Source of the DNA: Streptomyces sp. S465
GTDB taxonomy: Bacteria; Actinomycetota; Actinomycetes; Streptomycetales; Streptomycetaceae
Assembly (NCBI RefSeq): GCF_026898115.1
Contig: NZ_CP114036.1
Span: 7,186,001-7,250,000, forward strand
Length of the DNA stretch: 64,000 bases
Direction of reading: 5' to 3'
Below are positions 41,706 through 50,139 of this stretch, piece by piece. A program made the position numbers and the translations under genes. The stretch's first letter is position 1; every line of letters starts with the position of its first letter. Under the pieces are notes generated by a model. That model had not been told where the DNA came from. It was given only the letters and a program-made list of their open reading frames with translations, and ran no database searches.

Positions 41706-42995
41706 GTGAGTGAGACGAAGACACTTCAGTACCGGACCGACGGCCCCGAAGACGGGCCCGTGCTCGTCCTCGGACCGTCGCTGGGCACCACCTGGCACAT
41801 GTGGGACCGCCAGATACCCGAGCTGTCCCGCCACTGGCGCGTCCTCCGCTTCGACCTCCCCGGCCACGGCGGCGCGCCCGCCCACCCGGCCCACTCCGTG
41901 GCCGACCTCGCCGCCCGGCTGCTGGCCACCCTCGACGAGATCGGCATCGAGCGCTTCGGCTACGCGGGCTGCTCGATCGGCGGGGCCATCGGCGCCGAAC
42001 TCGCCCTCCGGCAACCCCAGAGAGTGGGCTCACTCGCCCTGGTCTCCGCCTCCCCGCGCTTCGGCACCGCCGACTCCTTCCGGCAGCGCGGCGTCGTGGT
42101 CCGCACCAACGGCCTGGACCCGATCGCCCGCGCCACCCCCGAGCGCTGGTTCACCCCCGCCTTCGCCGCCGCCCAGCCCGCCATCGTCGACTGGGCCGTC
42201 CAGATGGTCCGCACCACCGACCCCGGCTGCTACATCGCCGCCTGCGAGGCCCTCGCAGCCTTCGACATCCGCGCCGAGCTCAGCCGGATCGGCATCCCCA
42301 CCCTCGTGGTGGCCGGCGCCGAGGACCAGGTCACCCCCGCCGCCGACGCCCGCGTCCTGGTCGCCGGCATCGCCGACGCCCGGCTCGCGCTCGTCCCCGG
42401 CGCCTCCCACCTCACCCCCGTCGAACAGCCGGCGGCCGTCACCGATCTGCTGGTGCGCCACTTCTCCGGCTCCTGGCAGTCCTCGGACCACCCGACCGGG
42501 ATGACCGCGATCCCCACGCCCCCGCCCAAGCCCCTCCTGTCGCCCGTACAGCAGCCCGTCGCCGAGATCGCCGAGCCCACCGAGAACCTGCCCGAGCCGC
42601 TGCTGGACGCCCGCGCCGATGCGTACGACCAGGGCATCAAGGTGCGCCGCGAGGTGCTCGGCGACGCCCATGTGGACCACGCGCAGTCCCTGGCGGATGA
42701 GTTCACCGGCGACTTCGACGACTTCATCACCCGCTACGCCTGGGGCGAGGTGTGGACCCGGCCCGGTATCGACCGGCGCACCCGCAGCGTCGTCACCCTC
42801 ACCGCCCTCGCCGCCCGCGGCCACCTCGACGACCTCGCCGCCCACACCCGGGCCGCGCTGCGCAACGGACTGACCCCCACCGAGATCAAGGAGGTGCTGC
42901 TGCACACCGGCGTCTACTGCGGGGTGCCGGCCGCGAACTCCGCCTTCGCCGTGGCCCAGCGCGTCATCCGCGAGGAGACCAGCCCGGAGGGGTAG
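41706..42995 (+). CDS. pcaL: PcaL: fused 3-oxoadipate enol-lactonase and carboxymuconolactone decarboxylase
   Basis: A 429-residue two-domain enzyme of the beta-ketoadipate pathway. Residues 1-255 are an alpha/beta hydrolase with the nucleophile elbow GCSIGGAIG, the Asp in VVAGAEDQVTPAAD and the His in VPGASHLTPVEQP. A Pro-rich linker leads to residues 300-425, a CMD domain (RREVLGDAHVDHAQSLADEF, YAWGEVWTRPG, AALAARGHLDDL-type helix, GVYCGVPAANSAFAVA). It would convert 4-carboxymuconolactone to 3-oxoadipate. No other pca gene is seen around it, so this copy is orphaned. The GTG lacks a strong binding site. Confidence 0.9.
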   Translation: MSETKTLQYRTDGPEDGPVLVLGPSLGTTWHMWDRQIPELSRHWRVLRFDLPGHGGAPAHPAHSVADLAARLLATLDEIGIERFGYAGCSIGGAIGAELALRQPQRVGSLALVSASPRFGTADSFRQRGVVVRTNGLDPIARATPERWFTPAFAAAQPAIVDWAVQMVRTTDPGCYIAACEALAAFDIRAELSRIGIPTLVVAGAEDQVTPAADARVLVAGIADARLALVPGASHLTPVEQPAAVTDLLVRHFSGSWQSSDHPTGMTAIPTPPPKPLLSPVQQPVAEIAEPTENLPEPLLDARADAYDQGIKVRREVLGDAHVDHAQSLADEFTGDFDDFITRYAWGEVWTRPGIDRRTRSVVTLTALAARGHLDDLAAHTRAALRNGLTPTEIKEVLLHTGVYCGVPAANSAFAVAQRVIREETSPEG

Positions 42996-43024
42996 CACGG
43001 CCACCGGGGGACCGCGGTAGCACA

Positions 43025-43681
43025 ATGATCTCCATGAAGCTCACCAAGAAGGGCCATGCCTGCGTCCGGCTCGAGAAGGACGGGCAGACGCTCGTCATCG
43101 ATCCCGGAGCGTTCAGCGAAGAGGACGCGGCGGTCGGCGCCGACGCGATCCTGGTCACCCACGAGCACTTCGACCACTTCAACGAGGAGCGGCTGCGCAC
43201 GGCGCTGGACGCCAACCCCGCCGCCCACATCTGGACGCTCTCCAGCGTCGCCGGCCAGGTCTCGGCGGCGTTCCCCGGGCGGGTGCACACCGTGGGGGAG
43301 GGCGACACCTTCACCGCGGCGGGATTCGACATCGAGGTGCACGGCCAGCTGCACGCGGTCATCCACCCCGACATCCCGCGGATCACCAATGTGGGCTATC
43401 TGGTGGACGGCACCCTCTTCCACCCCGGCGACGCGCTCACCGTGCCCGCCGGGCGCCGGGTGGACACGCTGATGCTGCCGGTGCACGCCCCCTGGAACAA
43501 GGTCGCCGAGGTCATCGACTACGTCCGCGCGGTGGCCCCGCGCCGGGCCGTCGACATCCACGACGCCCTGCTGTCCGAGGTGGCGCCCATGGTCTACGGC
43601 CGGATGCTCGGCCCCGACGGCCCCGGTACGGGCGGCGCCGAGCACCTGCGGCTGACACCGGGCGAGTCCCTCACCGTCTGA
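43025..43681 (+). CDS. MBL-fold metal-dependent hydrolase
   Basis: A 218-residue (or 215, from ATG 43034, which gives the more familiar MKLTKKGHACVRLE start) metallo-beta-lactamase-fold protein. The metal motif is VTHEHFDHFNEERL near residue 45; other ligands are in HGQLHAVIHPDIP and LFHPGDALTVPAG. The substrate is unknown; the family is close to YtkL/UlaG-type L-ascorbate-phosphate lactonase-like proteins. It lies 29 bases after pcaL in the same direction and may be co-transcribed. Confidence 0.85.
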   Translation: MISMKLTKKGHACVRLEKDGQTLVIDPGAFSEEDAAVGADAILVTHEHFDHFNEERLRTALDANPAAHIWTLSSVAGQVSAAFPGRVHTVGEGDTFTAAGFDIEVHGQLHAVIHPDIPRITNVGYLVDGTLFHPGDALTVPAGRRVDTLMLPVHAPWNKVAEVIDYVRAVAPRRAVDIHDALLSEVAPMVYGRMLGPDGPGTGGAEHLRLTPGESLTV

Positions 43682-43750
43682 CGCCTTCCGCGGGCCGGCA
43701 GCCGGTGCGGGCCGGACCGGCTGTCACACCCGGGATGTAGGTTGTCCCCT

Positions 43751-44530
43751 ATGCGCATCGCGACCTGGAACGTCAATTCGATCACCGCCCGGCTGCCCCG
43801 GCTGCTCGCCTGGCTGGAGAGCAGCGGCACGGACGTCCTGTGCGTCCAGGAGACCAAGTGCGCCGAGTCCGCCTTCCCCTACGAGCCGCTGCGCGAGCTC
43901 GGCTACGAGGCCGCGGTCAACGCCACCGGGCGGTGGAACGGCGTGGCGCTGCTCTCCAAGGCCGGTCTCACCGACGTCACCGTGGGCCTCCCCGGCGGCC
44001 CGGACTACGACGGCGGCCAGGAGCCGCGGGCGATAGGCGCCACCTGCGGCCCGGTCCGCCTCTGGTCGGTGTACGTGCCCAACGGCCGGGAGATCGGCCA
44101 CCCCCACTACGACTACAAGCTGCGCTGGCTTCAGGCGCTGCGCACGGCCGTCGCCGACGACGCGGCCGGTGAGCGTCCCTTCGCGGTCCTCGGCGACTTC
44201 AATGTGGCGCCGACCGACGAGGACGTCTGGGACCGCGCCCGGTTCGAGGGGCTGACCCATGTGACGGACCTGGAGCGGGACGCCCTGGCGGCGCTGCGGG
44301 AGGCGGGTCTTTCGGACGTGGTGCCGCGGCCGCTTAAGTACGACCGCCCGTTCACCTACTGGGACTACCGGGAGCTGTGCTTCCCCAAGAACCGCGGGAT
44401 GCGCATCGACCTGGTCTACGGCAACGCGCCGTTCGCCAAGGCGGTGGACGACGCGTACGTGGACCGCGAGGAGCGCAAGGGCAAGGGCGCGTCCGACCAC
44501 GCCCCGGTCGTCGTCGACCTGGAGGTGTGA
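43751..44530 (+). CDS. xth: Exodeoxyribonuclease III (AP endonuclease)
   Basis: A 259-residue DNA repair nuclease that cuts at abasic sites and degrades 3' ends. All family motifs are present: RIATWNVNSITARLPRL with the metal Asn, VLCVQETKC with the metal Glu, LWSVYVPNGREIGHPHYDYK with the catalytic Tyr, GDFNVAPTDEDVWD with the Asp-Asn pair, and KGKGASDHAPVVVDLE with the final Asp-His. ATG 43751 is chosen over a TTG three codons earlier. A hairpin follows at 44558 between this and the convergent SGNH gene. Confidence 0.95.
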   Translation: MRIATWNVNSITARLPRLLAWLESSGTDVLCVQETKCAESAFPYEPLRELGYEAAVNATGRWNGVALLSKAGLTDVTVGLPGGPDYDGGQEPRAIGATCGPVRLWSVYVPNGREIGHPHYDYKLRWLQALRTAVADDAAGERPFAVLGDFNVAPTDEDVWDRARFEGLTHVTDLERDALAALREAGLSDVVPRPLKYDRPFTYWDYRELCFPKNRGMRIDLVYGNAPFAKAVDDAYVDREERKGKGASDHAPVVVDLEV

Positions 44531-44557
44531 CACCCGGGGCGGGACGTCCTCACGCAG

Positions 44558-44578
44558 GGGGAGCCCCCTGGGCTCCCC
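44558..44578. terminator. Bidirectional hairpin between xth and SGNH gene
   Basis: GGGGAGCCC-CCT-GGGCTCCCC forms a perfect 9-base stem. It lies between convergent genes and touches the stop codon of the SGNH hydrolase. Confidence 0.7.
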
Positions 44579-46386
44579 TACCCCACCAGCTTCCGCAGGT
44601 CGATCGACTCCGCCAGCGCCGCCAACCCCGCGTCCCCCGGATGCAGATGGTCCCCGCTGTCGTAGGCGGGCAGGATCCGCGCCGGGTGGCCGGGGTCCCG
44701 GACCACCGCGTCGAAGTCCAGCACGGCATCGAACACCCCGCCGCTGTCCCGGATGAAGGCGTTGACGGCCGAGCGCCGCGCGTCCGCGTCCGCCGTGCAC
44801 AGCGACTCGCCCTCGCACGGGGCGATCGTCGCCCCGACCACCCGCAGCCCGCGCTCACGCGCCCGCGCCGCGACGGACCGCAGCCCCGCGATCAGCTCCT
44901 CGGCCGAACTGCCCCACCGCAGATCGTTGATGCCCTGGAAGACGACAACCGTACGGACCCCGGTCTGGGCGAGCACATCCCGCTCCAGCCGGTGCTGTGC
45001 GCTCACCCCGCCGGTGTCCGTACTGACGCCCTCGCCCGGATAGCGGTCGGCGACCACCCGGTTGGCCGAGATGCCCGCGTTGAGCACGCCGTACGCCGGG
45101 ACCTCCAACTGACCGCGCAGCCGGCGGGAGAGCACATCGGGCCAGCGGTGGTTGGCGTCACGGGTCGACTTGGTGCCGTCGGTGATCGAGTCACCCAGCG
45201 TCACCACCGAACCGGGCCCGCCCCGCACATCGACCCCGGTCAGGAACGGCCAGGTGGTGAGGGTGCCGGTATAGGACTCGGCGCCCTGCTCACCGGTCCG
45301 GTCACCGCTGCCCGCCACGCTCAGATACGACCGCTGGGTGGCCTGGCTGTGCACCGGCACCGCCTCGACCGGCCCCGGCAGATGCATGCTCACCAGCAGA
45401 TTGGCGTCCGCCGGGACCGGGAAGTCCACCGGATCGCTGAACACCTGGGCGCCCGCCGGGATCGAGGTCGCCGGCCGCCCGCCGAAGGTCAGCGGCACCG
45501 GTGTGCCGCGCGCCGCCGCGCCGCTCGCCTGGAGCGCGACCGTCGCCCCGCCGATCTCCACGGGCGCCGCGGCGAAGGTGTTCTCCAGCCGGACCCGGAC
45601 GCCCGGCCCGCCCGCGCTGGTGTGCACCACCAGCCGCAGCGTCTGATCCGTCCACGGCCCGACCTTGGTGTACCCGGCGGTGCTCGCCGCCCAGCTGCCG
45701 GTCCAGCCGTACCCGGGCTGCCGCAGCGCGAGGGCGAAGACATGGAGATCGGCCGCCGGTCCCGGGTCCTTCGGCAGCACCACCGACGCGATCTGCCGGC
45801 CGCGTCGCACCGGCACCGTCACCGCGTACAGCCGGGCCGTCTCCTGCCGCTGCCCGGCCGCGGTGTTGAGGTGGGGGAGGCCGACGGCCTTGGTGGCGGC
45901 GGGGCCCGTCCGCCAGTCGGGCGCGCTCAGCGTGTAGGGAGCACTCGACCCGTCCCGGTAGCGCACCGCTCCGACGCCGCTCGCCCCGGCGCCGGGGCCC
46001 TGTGGTGAACTGCTCGCCACCAGGAAGGTCAGCGCCTCGCCACGGCCGCGCAGCCGCACCGCCTGCCCGTCGGCGATCACGTTGTCGGGCCCTGCCCCCG
46101 CGCTCCTCGGCCAGGTCAGCCGCGCCGCGTCCAGGCCGATGCGCCGCCCCGGAGTCCAGCCGGCGGTCCGGAGATCGGTGGCGGAGAGCGAGGTGCCCGC
46201 ACCGTCGAAGTCGGCGTCACCCGGCCGGGCGTCCTCGCTGACCGCCCGGTTGTCGAAAAGCCGCTCCAAAGGGAGCGGCTTGTGGGTCTGCGGGGCGGCC
46301 GGCGCGGGGGCCGCGGGGGCGAGGAGGACGAGGCCGACACCTCCCGCGACGATCCCGGCCGCTGTCCACGGTCTCGCGACGCGCAT
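44578..46386 (-). CDS. Secreted SGNH/GDSL-type esterase
   Basis: A 602-residue exported hydrolase. A signal peptide (TAAGIVAGGVGLVLLAPAAP) is followed by a 180-residue region without known domain, a beta-rich middle, and the catalytic SGNH domain in the last 220 residues: VVTLGDSITDGTKS with the Ser, NAGISANRV with the Gly, FQGINDLRW with the Asn, and SGDHLHPGDAGLAALAE with the Asp-His. GAGGGGACACCT precedes the ATG at 46386. Length is about twice that of a bare GDSL esterase; similar large Streptomyces enzymes exist. Substrate unknown, possibly acetylated polysaccharide. Confidence 0.9.
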   Translation of the reverse strand: MRVARPWTAAGIVAGGVGLVLLAPAAPAPAAPQTHKPLPLERLFDNRAVSEDARPGDADFDGAGTSLSATDLRTAGWTPGRRIGLDAARLTWPRSAGAGPDNVIADGQAVRLRGRGEALTFLVASSSPQGPGAGASGVGAVRYRDGSSAPYTLSAPDWRTGPAATKAVGLPHLNTAAGQRQETARLYAVTVPVRRGRQIASVVLPKDPGPAADLHVFALALRQPGYGWTGSWAASTAGYTKVGPWTDQTLRLVVHTSAGGPGVRVRLENTFAAAPVEIGGATVALQASGAAARGTPVPLTFGGRPATSIPAGAQVFSDPVDFPVPADANLLVSMHLPGPVEAVPVHSQATQRSYLSVAGSGDRTGEQGAESYTGTLTTWPFLTGVDVRGGPGSVVTLGDSITDGTKSTRDANHRWPDVLSRRLRGQLEVPAYGVLNAGISANRVVADRYPGEGVSTDTGGVSAQHRLERDVLAQTGVRTVVVFQGINDLRWGSSAEELIAGLRSVAARARERGLRVVGATIAPCEGESLCTADADARRSAVNAFIRDSGGVFDAVLDFDAVVRDPGHPARILPAYDSGDHLHPGDAGLAALAESIDLRKLVG

Positions 46387-46540
46387 AGGTGTCCCCTCTC
46401 GCAACCAACCGGAGCGCTGATTCGACAGGCGCGGAGAGAACGTACGGAGGCGGGTGGGTGTCGTCAAGACAAGCATCGGGCCACGGCTCATGCCGCGCGC
46501 CCTGTGGTGCGCCGGTGCGCCGGGTGCCACGCTGAGTGGT

Positions 46541-46981
46541 ATGAACATCCCCTTCTTGGACAACTGGCGCAAGCGACGCGGCCCCGCCTCGGGTACGGCC
46601 CTGATGAGCGCCCAGGAGGAGGATCCCCAGGGCATCGCCCAACTGCTCTCCGAATGCGAGCTGCTGCGGGCGCGGGCCGCGGCCGCGGGCATCGGGCTCG
46701 ATGACTCGACGGCCTCCCTGGAGGCCCTGGACCAGATGGTGCCGCGCTGGCGCGACGACCCGGACGAGATCCCCTGGCTGGGCAACGACGCCGGTCTCTA
46801 CCTCGGCACGGTCATCGTCCGCACCGTCCCCGGCGCGGTCTGGCAGGTGTGGCCCAACGGCCGGCCCGTCGTCAGACTCGCCTCCGGCCGGGAGATCGAC
46901 GTGGTGGCGGCCGGTCAGCAGTGGGCCGCCGACGGCGCCCCCGAACTCTCCCGGCGCTACGCCGAGGTGGCCGAGGGCTGA
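46541..46981 (+). CDS. DUF6278-like cytosolic protein
   Basis: A 146-residue protein without signal or membrane span. It has a basic start (NIPFLDNWRKRRG), a helical part (GIAQLLSECELLRARAAAAG, then LEALDQMVPRWRDDPDEIPW), and a conserved strand region GLYLGTVIVRTVPGAVWQVW, then NGRPVVRLASGREIDVVA. I recall the pattern as Streptomyces DUF6278; the number is from memory. ATG 46541 is chosen because the family starts there; upstream codons are not conserved-looking. No function is known to me. Confidence 0.7.
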   Translation: MNIPFLDNWRKRRGPASGTALMSAQEEDPQGIAQLLSECELLRARAAAAGIGLDDSTASLEALDQMVPRWRDDPDEIPWLGNDAGLYLGTVIVRTVPGAVWQVWPNGRPVVRLASGREIDVVAAGQQWAADGAPELSRRYAEVAEG

Positions 46982-46997
46982 TCCGGGCCCGCGCGGG

Positions 46998-47033
46998 GCC
47001 GGGGCCGGGCGCCGCCGAACGCGCGGCCCCGGC
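46998..47033. terminator. Hairpin between DUF6278 gene and globin gene
   Basis: Arms GCCGGGGCC (46998-47006) and GGCCCCGGC (47025-47033) are perfect; the 18-base loop can pair further in part. Placed between convergent genes. Confidence 0.6.
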
Positions 47034-47054
47034 CCTGCCCGGCGGCGCTCAGGC

Positions 47055-47495
47055 TCAGTCCTGCCCGGCCCCGGCGGCCGCGGGGGCGCCCGCCCGCTCC
47101 ATGGCCTGCCCCATGACATCGGTGATCACGCCGTATACCGCGACCCAGGCGGCCTCGGTCTCCGGCGTCCACGCCGGACCCGCGAAGTGCTTCAGGGAGG
47201 CGAGCAGGCTGGCGCCGACGGCCGGCAGATGCGCGGGGGCGGCGCCGTAGCCGACGTGCCGGGTGCCCAGGCCGTCCAGCATCCGGGTCACGGCCTCGGT
47301 GTCCTCCACCTTGCTCACCAGGGCTCGGAGGGCCTGCCACAGCCGGTCCCGCTGTTCCCCCATGTGCTCGGCGAACAGCGGGCGCACCGCGGGGTTGTGC
47401 TCGAAGAGGTGGTCGTAGAAGTACTCCGTCACCTGTGTTCCGTACGGCTCCACCGCGGCGAAACTGCTCTTCACGAGTTCGGTTTGTGAAGTCAT
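47055..47495 (-). CDS. Single-domain globin
   Basis: A 146-residue heme globin of the flavohemoglobin-like type without reductase domain. The pattern is LVKSSFAAVEPYGTQVTEYF, YDHLFEHNPAVRPLF, then LGTRHVGYGAAPAHLPAVGA with the proximal His in the RHVGYG segment, and WTPETEAAWVAVYGVITDVM at the end. Likely binds O2 or NO in the cytosol. ATG 47495 begins MTSQTELVKSSF; a TAGCGT -10-like hexamer stands just upstream on the minus strand. Confidence 0.9.
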   Translation of the reverse strand: MTSQTELVKSSFAAVEPYGTQVTEYFYDHLFEHNPAVRPLFAEHMGEQRDRLWQALRALVSKVEDTEAVTRMLDGLGTRHVGYGAAPAHLPAVGASLLASLKHFAGPAWTPETEAAWVAVYGVITDVMGQAMERAGAPAAAGAGQD

Positions 47496-47729
47496 GGGGG
47501 AAACGCTAGGAAGGTTCTGTTTCGGGTGGTGCCCTCCTCGGTGACTCCTCGGCAAGTTTTCACTCACGGCAACTCGACGGCCGCCGTGAGGAGTTGTCGG
47601 GTTGCCGTCGGATGGTGTGAAGCTCCTGTGCGGATCGCGGTCCGCGCGCCCGTACCGCCCTCGCGGGGGTGTTATCCATCCGCCCGTGCGTGTCTTGGGT
47701 GAAGTGTCGCTTTCGTCCGGATAGCTTGC

Positions 47730-47775
47730 GCTGACCGGGACACAGCTGACCAGAGACAGCTGACCGGGACACAGC
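47730..47775 (+). repeat. 17-bp direct repeats in the gluA leader
   Basis: GCTGACCGGGACACAGC occurs at 47730-47746 and 47759-47775, with the degenerate copy GCTGACCAGAGACAGC between them. The array lies just upstream of the ABC ATPase start, in the 301-base gap after the globin gene. I see no other structure in that gap. Confidence 0.7.
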
Positions 47776-47796
47776 GGAAAGTGGGTGGGGCCGGGT

Positions 47797-48543
47797 ATGG
47801 CCGTCGGTGAGCCGTTGATCGAGCTGCGCGACGTCAACAAGCACTTCGGCGCTCTGCACGTGCTGCGGGACATCGACCTCACCGTCGGACGCGGCGAAGT
47901 GGTCGTGATCATCGGCCCCTCGGGCGGCGGGAAGTCCACCCTGATCCGGACCATCAACCGGCTGGAGACCGTCCAGACCGGCTCCATCGTCGTCGACGGC
48001 CGGCCGCTGCCCGAGGAGGGCAAGGAGCTGGCGCGGCTGCGGGCCGAGGTCGGCATGGTCTTCCAGTCGTTCAACCTCTTCGCCCACCGGACCGTCCTGG
48101 CCAATGTGATGCTCGCGCAGGTCAAGGTGCGCCGGCGCGGGAAGCAGGACGCCGAGCGGCGCGCCCGCGAACTGCTGACCCGCGTCGGGCTCGGCGACCA
48201 GGCCGAGAAGTTCCCCGCCCAGCTCTCCGGAGGCCAGCAGCAGCGGGTGGCCATCGCCCGTGCGCTGGCGATGGACCCGCAGGTGATGCTCTTCGACGAG
48301 CCGACCTCGGCGCTGGACCCGGAGATGATCAACGAGGTGCTGGAGGTGATGCGTCAGCTCGCCCGGGACGGCATGACGATGGTCGTCGTCACCCATGAGA
48401 TGGGTTTCGCCCGCTCCGCCGCGAACCGGGTGGTCTTCATGGCCGACGGCCGGATCGTCGAGGACCGTGCGCCGGAGGAGTTCTTCAGGGCCCCGGAGAG
48501 CGAGCGGGCCCGGGACTTCCTGTCCAAGATCCTCAAGCACTGA
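47797..48543 (+). CDS. gluA: Glutamate-type amino-acid ABC importer, ATPase
   Basis: A 248-residue polar-amino-acid importer ATPase. Walker A is GPSGGGKST (a Gly where Ser is common), Q-loop VFQSFNLFAHRTVLANV, signature LSGGQQQRV, Walker B VMLFDEPTSALDPEM, and HEMGFARSAANRVVFMADG follows. The gene order ATPase-binding protein-permease-permease is that of actinobacterial gluABCD. The chosen ATG 47797 follows GTGGGTGGGGCCGGGT. The direct repeats in its leader may be regulatory. Confidence 0.9.
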   Translation: MAVGEPLIELRDVNKHFGALHVLRDIDLTVGRGEVVVIIGPSGGGKSTLIRTINRLETVQTGSIVVDGRPLPEEGKELARLRAEVGMVFQSFNLFAHRTVLANVMLAQVKVRRRGKQDAERRARELLTRVGLGDQAEKFPAQLSGGQQQRVAIARALAMDPQVMLFDEPTSALDPEMINEVLEVMRQLARDGMTMVVVTHEMGFARSAANRVVFMADGRIVEDRAPEEFFRAPESERARDFLSKILKH

Positions 48544-48548
48544 GCCGG

Positions 48549-49484
48549 GTGATGACGGATATGAGGCGTCCGCGCCACGTGACCGTGGCCCTCACCATGG
48601 TGCTGCTCCTGCTGCTCCTGCTGCTCACGGCCGGCTGCGGCAAGGAGGGCAGCCCGCCCGCCAAGGGACCCCGGGCGGAGAAGCTGCCCACCTACACGGT
48701 GGCGACCGGCTTCCGGCTGCCGTCCTCGCCCACCTGGCGCAGAGCCGAGCGCCGTGGCCACCTCACCGTGGGGGTCAAGGAGGACCAGCCCTATCTGGGC
48801 GAGCGGGACCCGGCCACCGGCCGCTACTCGGGGTTCGACATCGAGATCGCCCGCATGATGTCCGCCTCCCTCGGCTTCGACCCGAAGACCATCCGGTTCC
48901 AGACCATCGCCTCGGCCAACCGCGAGACCGCGCTCCAAAGCGGCCAGATCGACTACTACGTCGGCACCTACACCATCAATCCGCTGCGCAAACGGCTGGT
49001 CGGCTTCGCCGGGCCGTACTTCATGGCCGGCCAGTCGCTGCTGGTGCGCACCGACGAGAACGACATCCACGGACCCGGCGACCTCGCGGGCAGGACCGTC
49101 TGCTCGGTGGCCGGCTCGACCCCGCTCCAGCGCATCGAGGCCGACTACCCCAAGGCCCACGCGGTCGCGTACGACACGTACTCGGTGTGCGTGGACAATC
49201 TGCTCAGCTTCCAGGTGGACGCGGTGACCACCGACAACACCATCCTGCTCGGCTACGCGGCCAAGGCCCCCGAGGAGCTGAAGGTGGTGGGCCGGCCCTT
49301 CTCCAAGGAGCCGTACGGCATCGGCGTGCCCAAGCAGGACAACGCGCTGCGCTTCGCGCTGGACGACGCCATCCAGGCGCACCAGCGCAACGGCGACTGG
49401 AAGAAGGCGTACGAGGCGACCCTCGGCCTGTCCGGTGTGCCCGCCCCCAAGCCGCCCCCCATCGACCGCTACCGCACCGGCTGA
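48549..49484 (+). CDS. gluB: Glutamate-type ABC importer binding lipoprotein
   Basis: A 311-residue lipoprotein: long Leu-rich signal with lipobox LLTAGC, then the SBP_bac_3 domain starting RRGHLTVGVKEDQPYLGERD. Ligand-pocket landmarks are GFDIEIARMMSASLGF, IDYYVGTYTINPLRKR, FAGPYFMAGQSLLVR and VDAVTTDNTILLGY. GTG 48549 lies five bases after the ATPase stop, and an in-frame ATG follows directly. Amino-acid specificity cannot be read from sequence; glutamate is assigned by gene order. Confidence 0.88.
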   Translation: MMTDMRRPRHVTVALTMVLLLLLLLLTAGCGKEGSPPAKGPRAEKLPTYTVATGFRLPSSPTWRRAERRGHLTVGVKEDQPYLGERDPATGRYSGFDIEIARMMSASLGFDPKTIRFQTIASANRETALQSGQIDYYVGTYTINPLRKRLVGFAGPYFMAGQSLLVRTDENDIHGPGDLAGRTVCSVAGSTPLQRIEADYPKAHAVAYDTYSVCVDNLLSFQVDAVTTDNTILLGYAAKAPEELKVVGRPFSKEPYGIGVPKQDNALRFALDDAIQAHQRNGDWKKAYEATLGLSGVPAPKPPPIDRYRTG

Positions 49485-49494
49485 AGGCCATCCC

Positions 49495-50139
49495 ATGGAC
49501 GTGCTCACCCAGAACTTCTCGCTCTACGGCAAGGGCTTCCTCGGCACCGTGCTGCTGACCGTCTACGCCTCGCTGCTCGCCCTCGCGCTCGGCATCCTGA
49601 TGGCCGCCTTCCGGGTGGCTCCGGTCGCCTCGCTGCGGGCGTTCGGCACCGTCTGGGTGACGGTGCTCCGCAACACCCCGCTGACGCTGCTGTTCTTCGC
49701 GGTGATGCTGGGACTGCCGCGGTTCGGCCTGGTACTGCCGTTCACCGTCTTCGCGGTGCTCGCGCTCGGCTGCTACACCTCGGCGTTCATCTGCGAGGCG
49801 GTGCGCGCGGGCATCAACACGGTGCCGGTGGGGCAGGGCGAGGCGGCCCGCAGCCTGGGCATGACCTTCGACCAGACGCTGGGCGCGGTGGTGCTGCCGC
49901 AGGCGTTCCGCTCGGTCATCCCGCCGATCGGATCGACCCTGATCGCGCTCGCCAAGAACTCGGCCATCGCCGGTTCGTTCAGCGTCACCGAACTGCTCGG
50001 CACCTACAAACCCCTCAATGAGATGGGCTACAGCATCATCTGGTCCTTCGTCTGGATCGCCGTCGGGTATCTGATCATCACCCTGGCCATCAGCGCGATC
50101 TTCTCCCTCCTGGAGCGGCGCTGGGGGGTGCCGCGATGA
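49495..50139 (+). CDS. gluC: Glutamate-type ABC importer permease 1
   Basis: A 214-residue HisM-type permease with five spans. TVLLTVYASLLALALGILMA, RNTPLTLLFFAVML and the EAA loop GQGEAARSLGMTFDQTLGAV, then VLPQAFRSVIPPIGS are typical. It begins 10 bases after the binding-protein stop and ends in an ATGA overlap with the second permease. Confidence 0.92.
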   Translation: MDVLTQNFSLYGKGFLGTVLLTVYASLLALALGILMAAFRVAPVASLRAFGTVWVTVLRNTPLTLLFFAVMLGLPRFGLVLPFTVFAVLALGCYTSAFICEAVRAGINTVPVGQGEAARSLGMTFDQTLGAVVLPQAFRSVIPPIGSTLIALAKNSAIAGSFSVTELLGTYKPLNEMGYSIIWSFVWIAVGYLIITLAISAIFSLLERRWGVPR

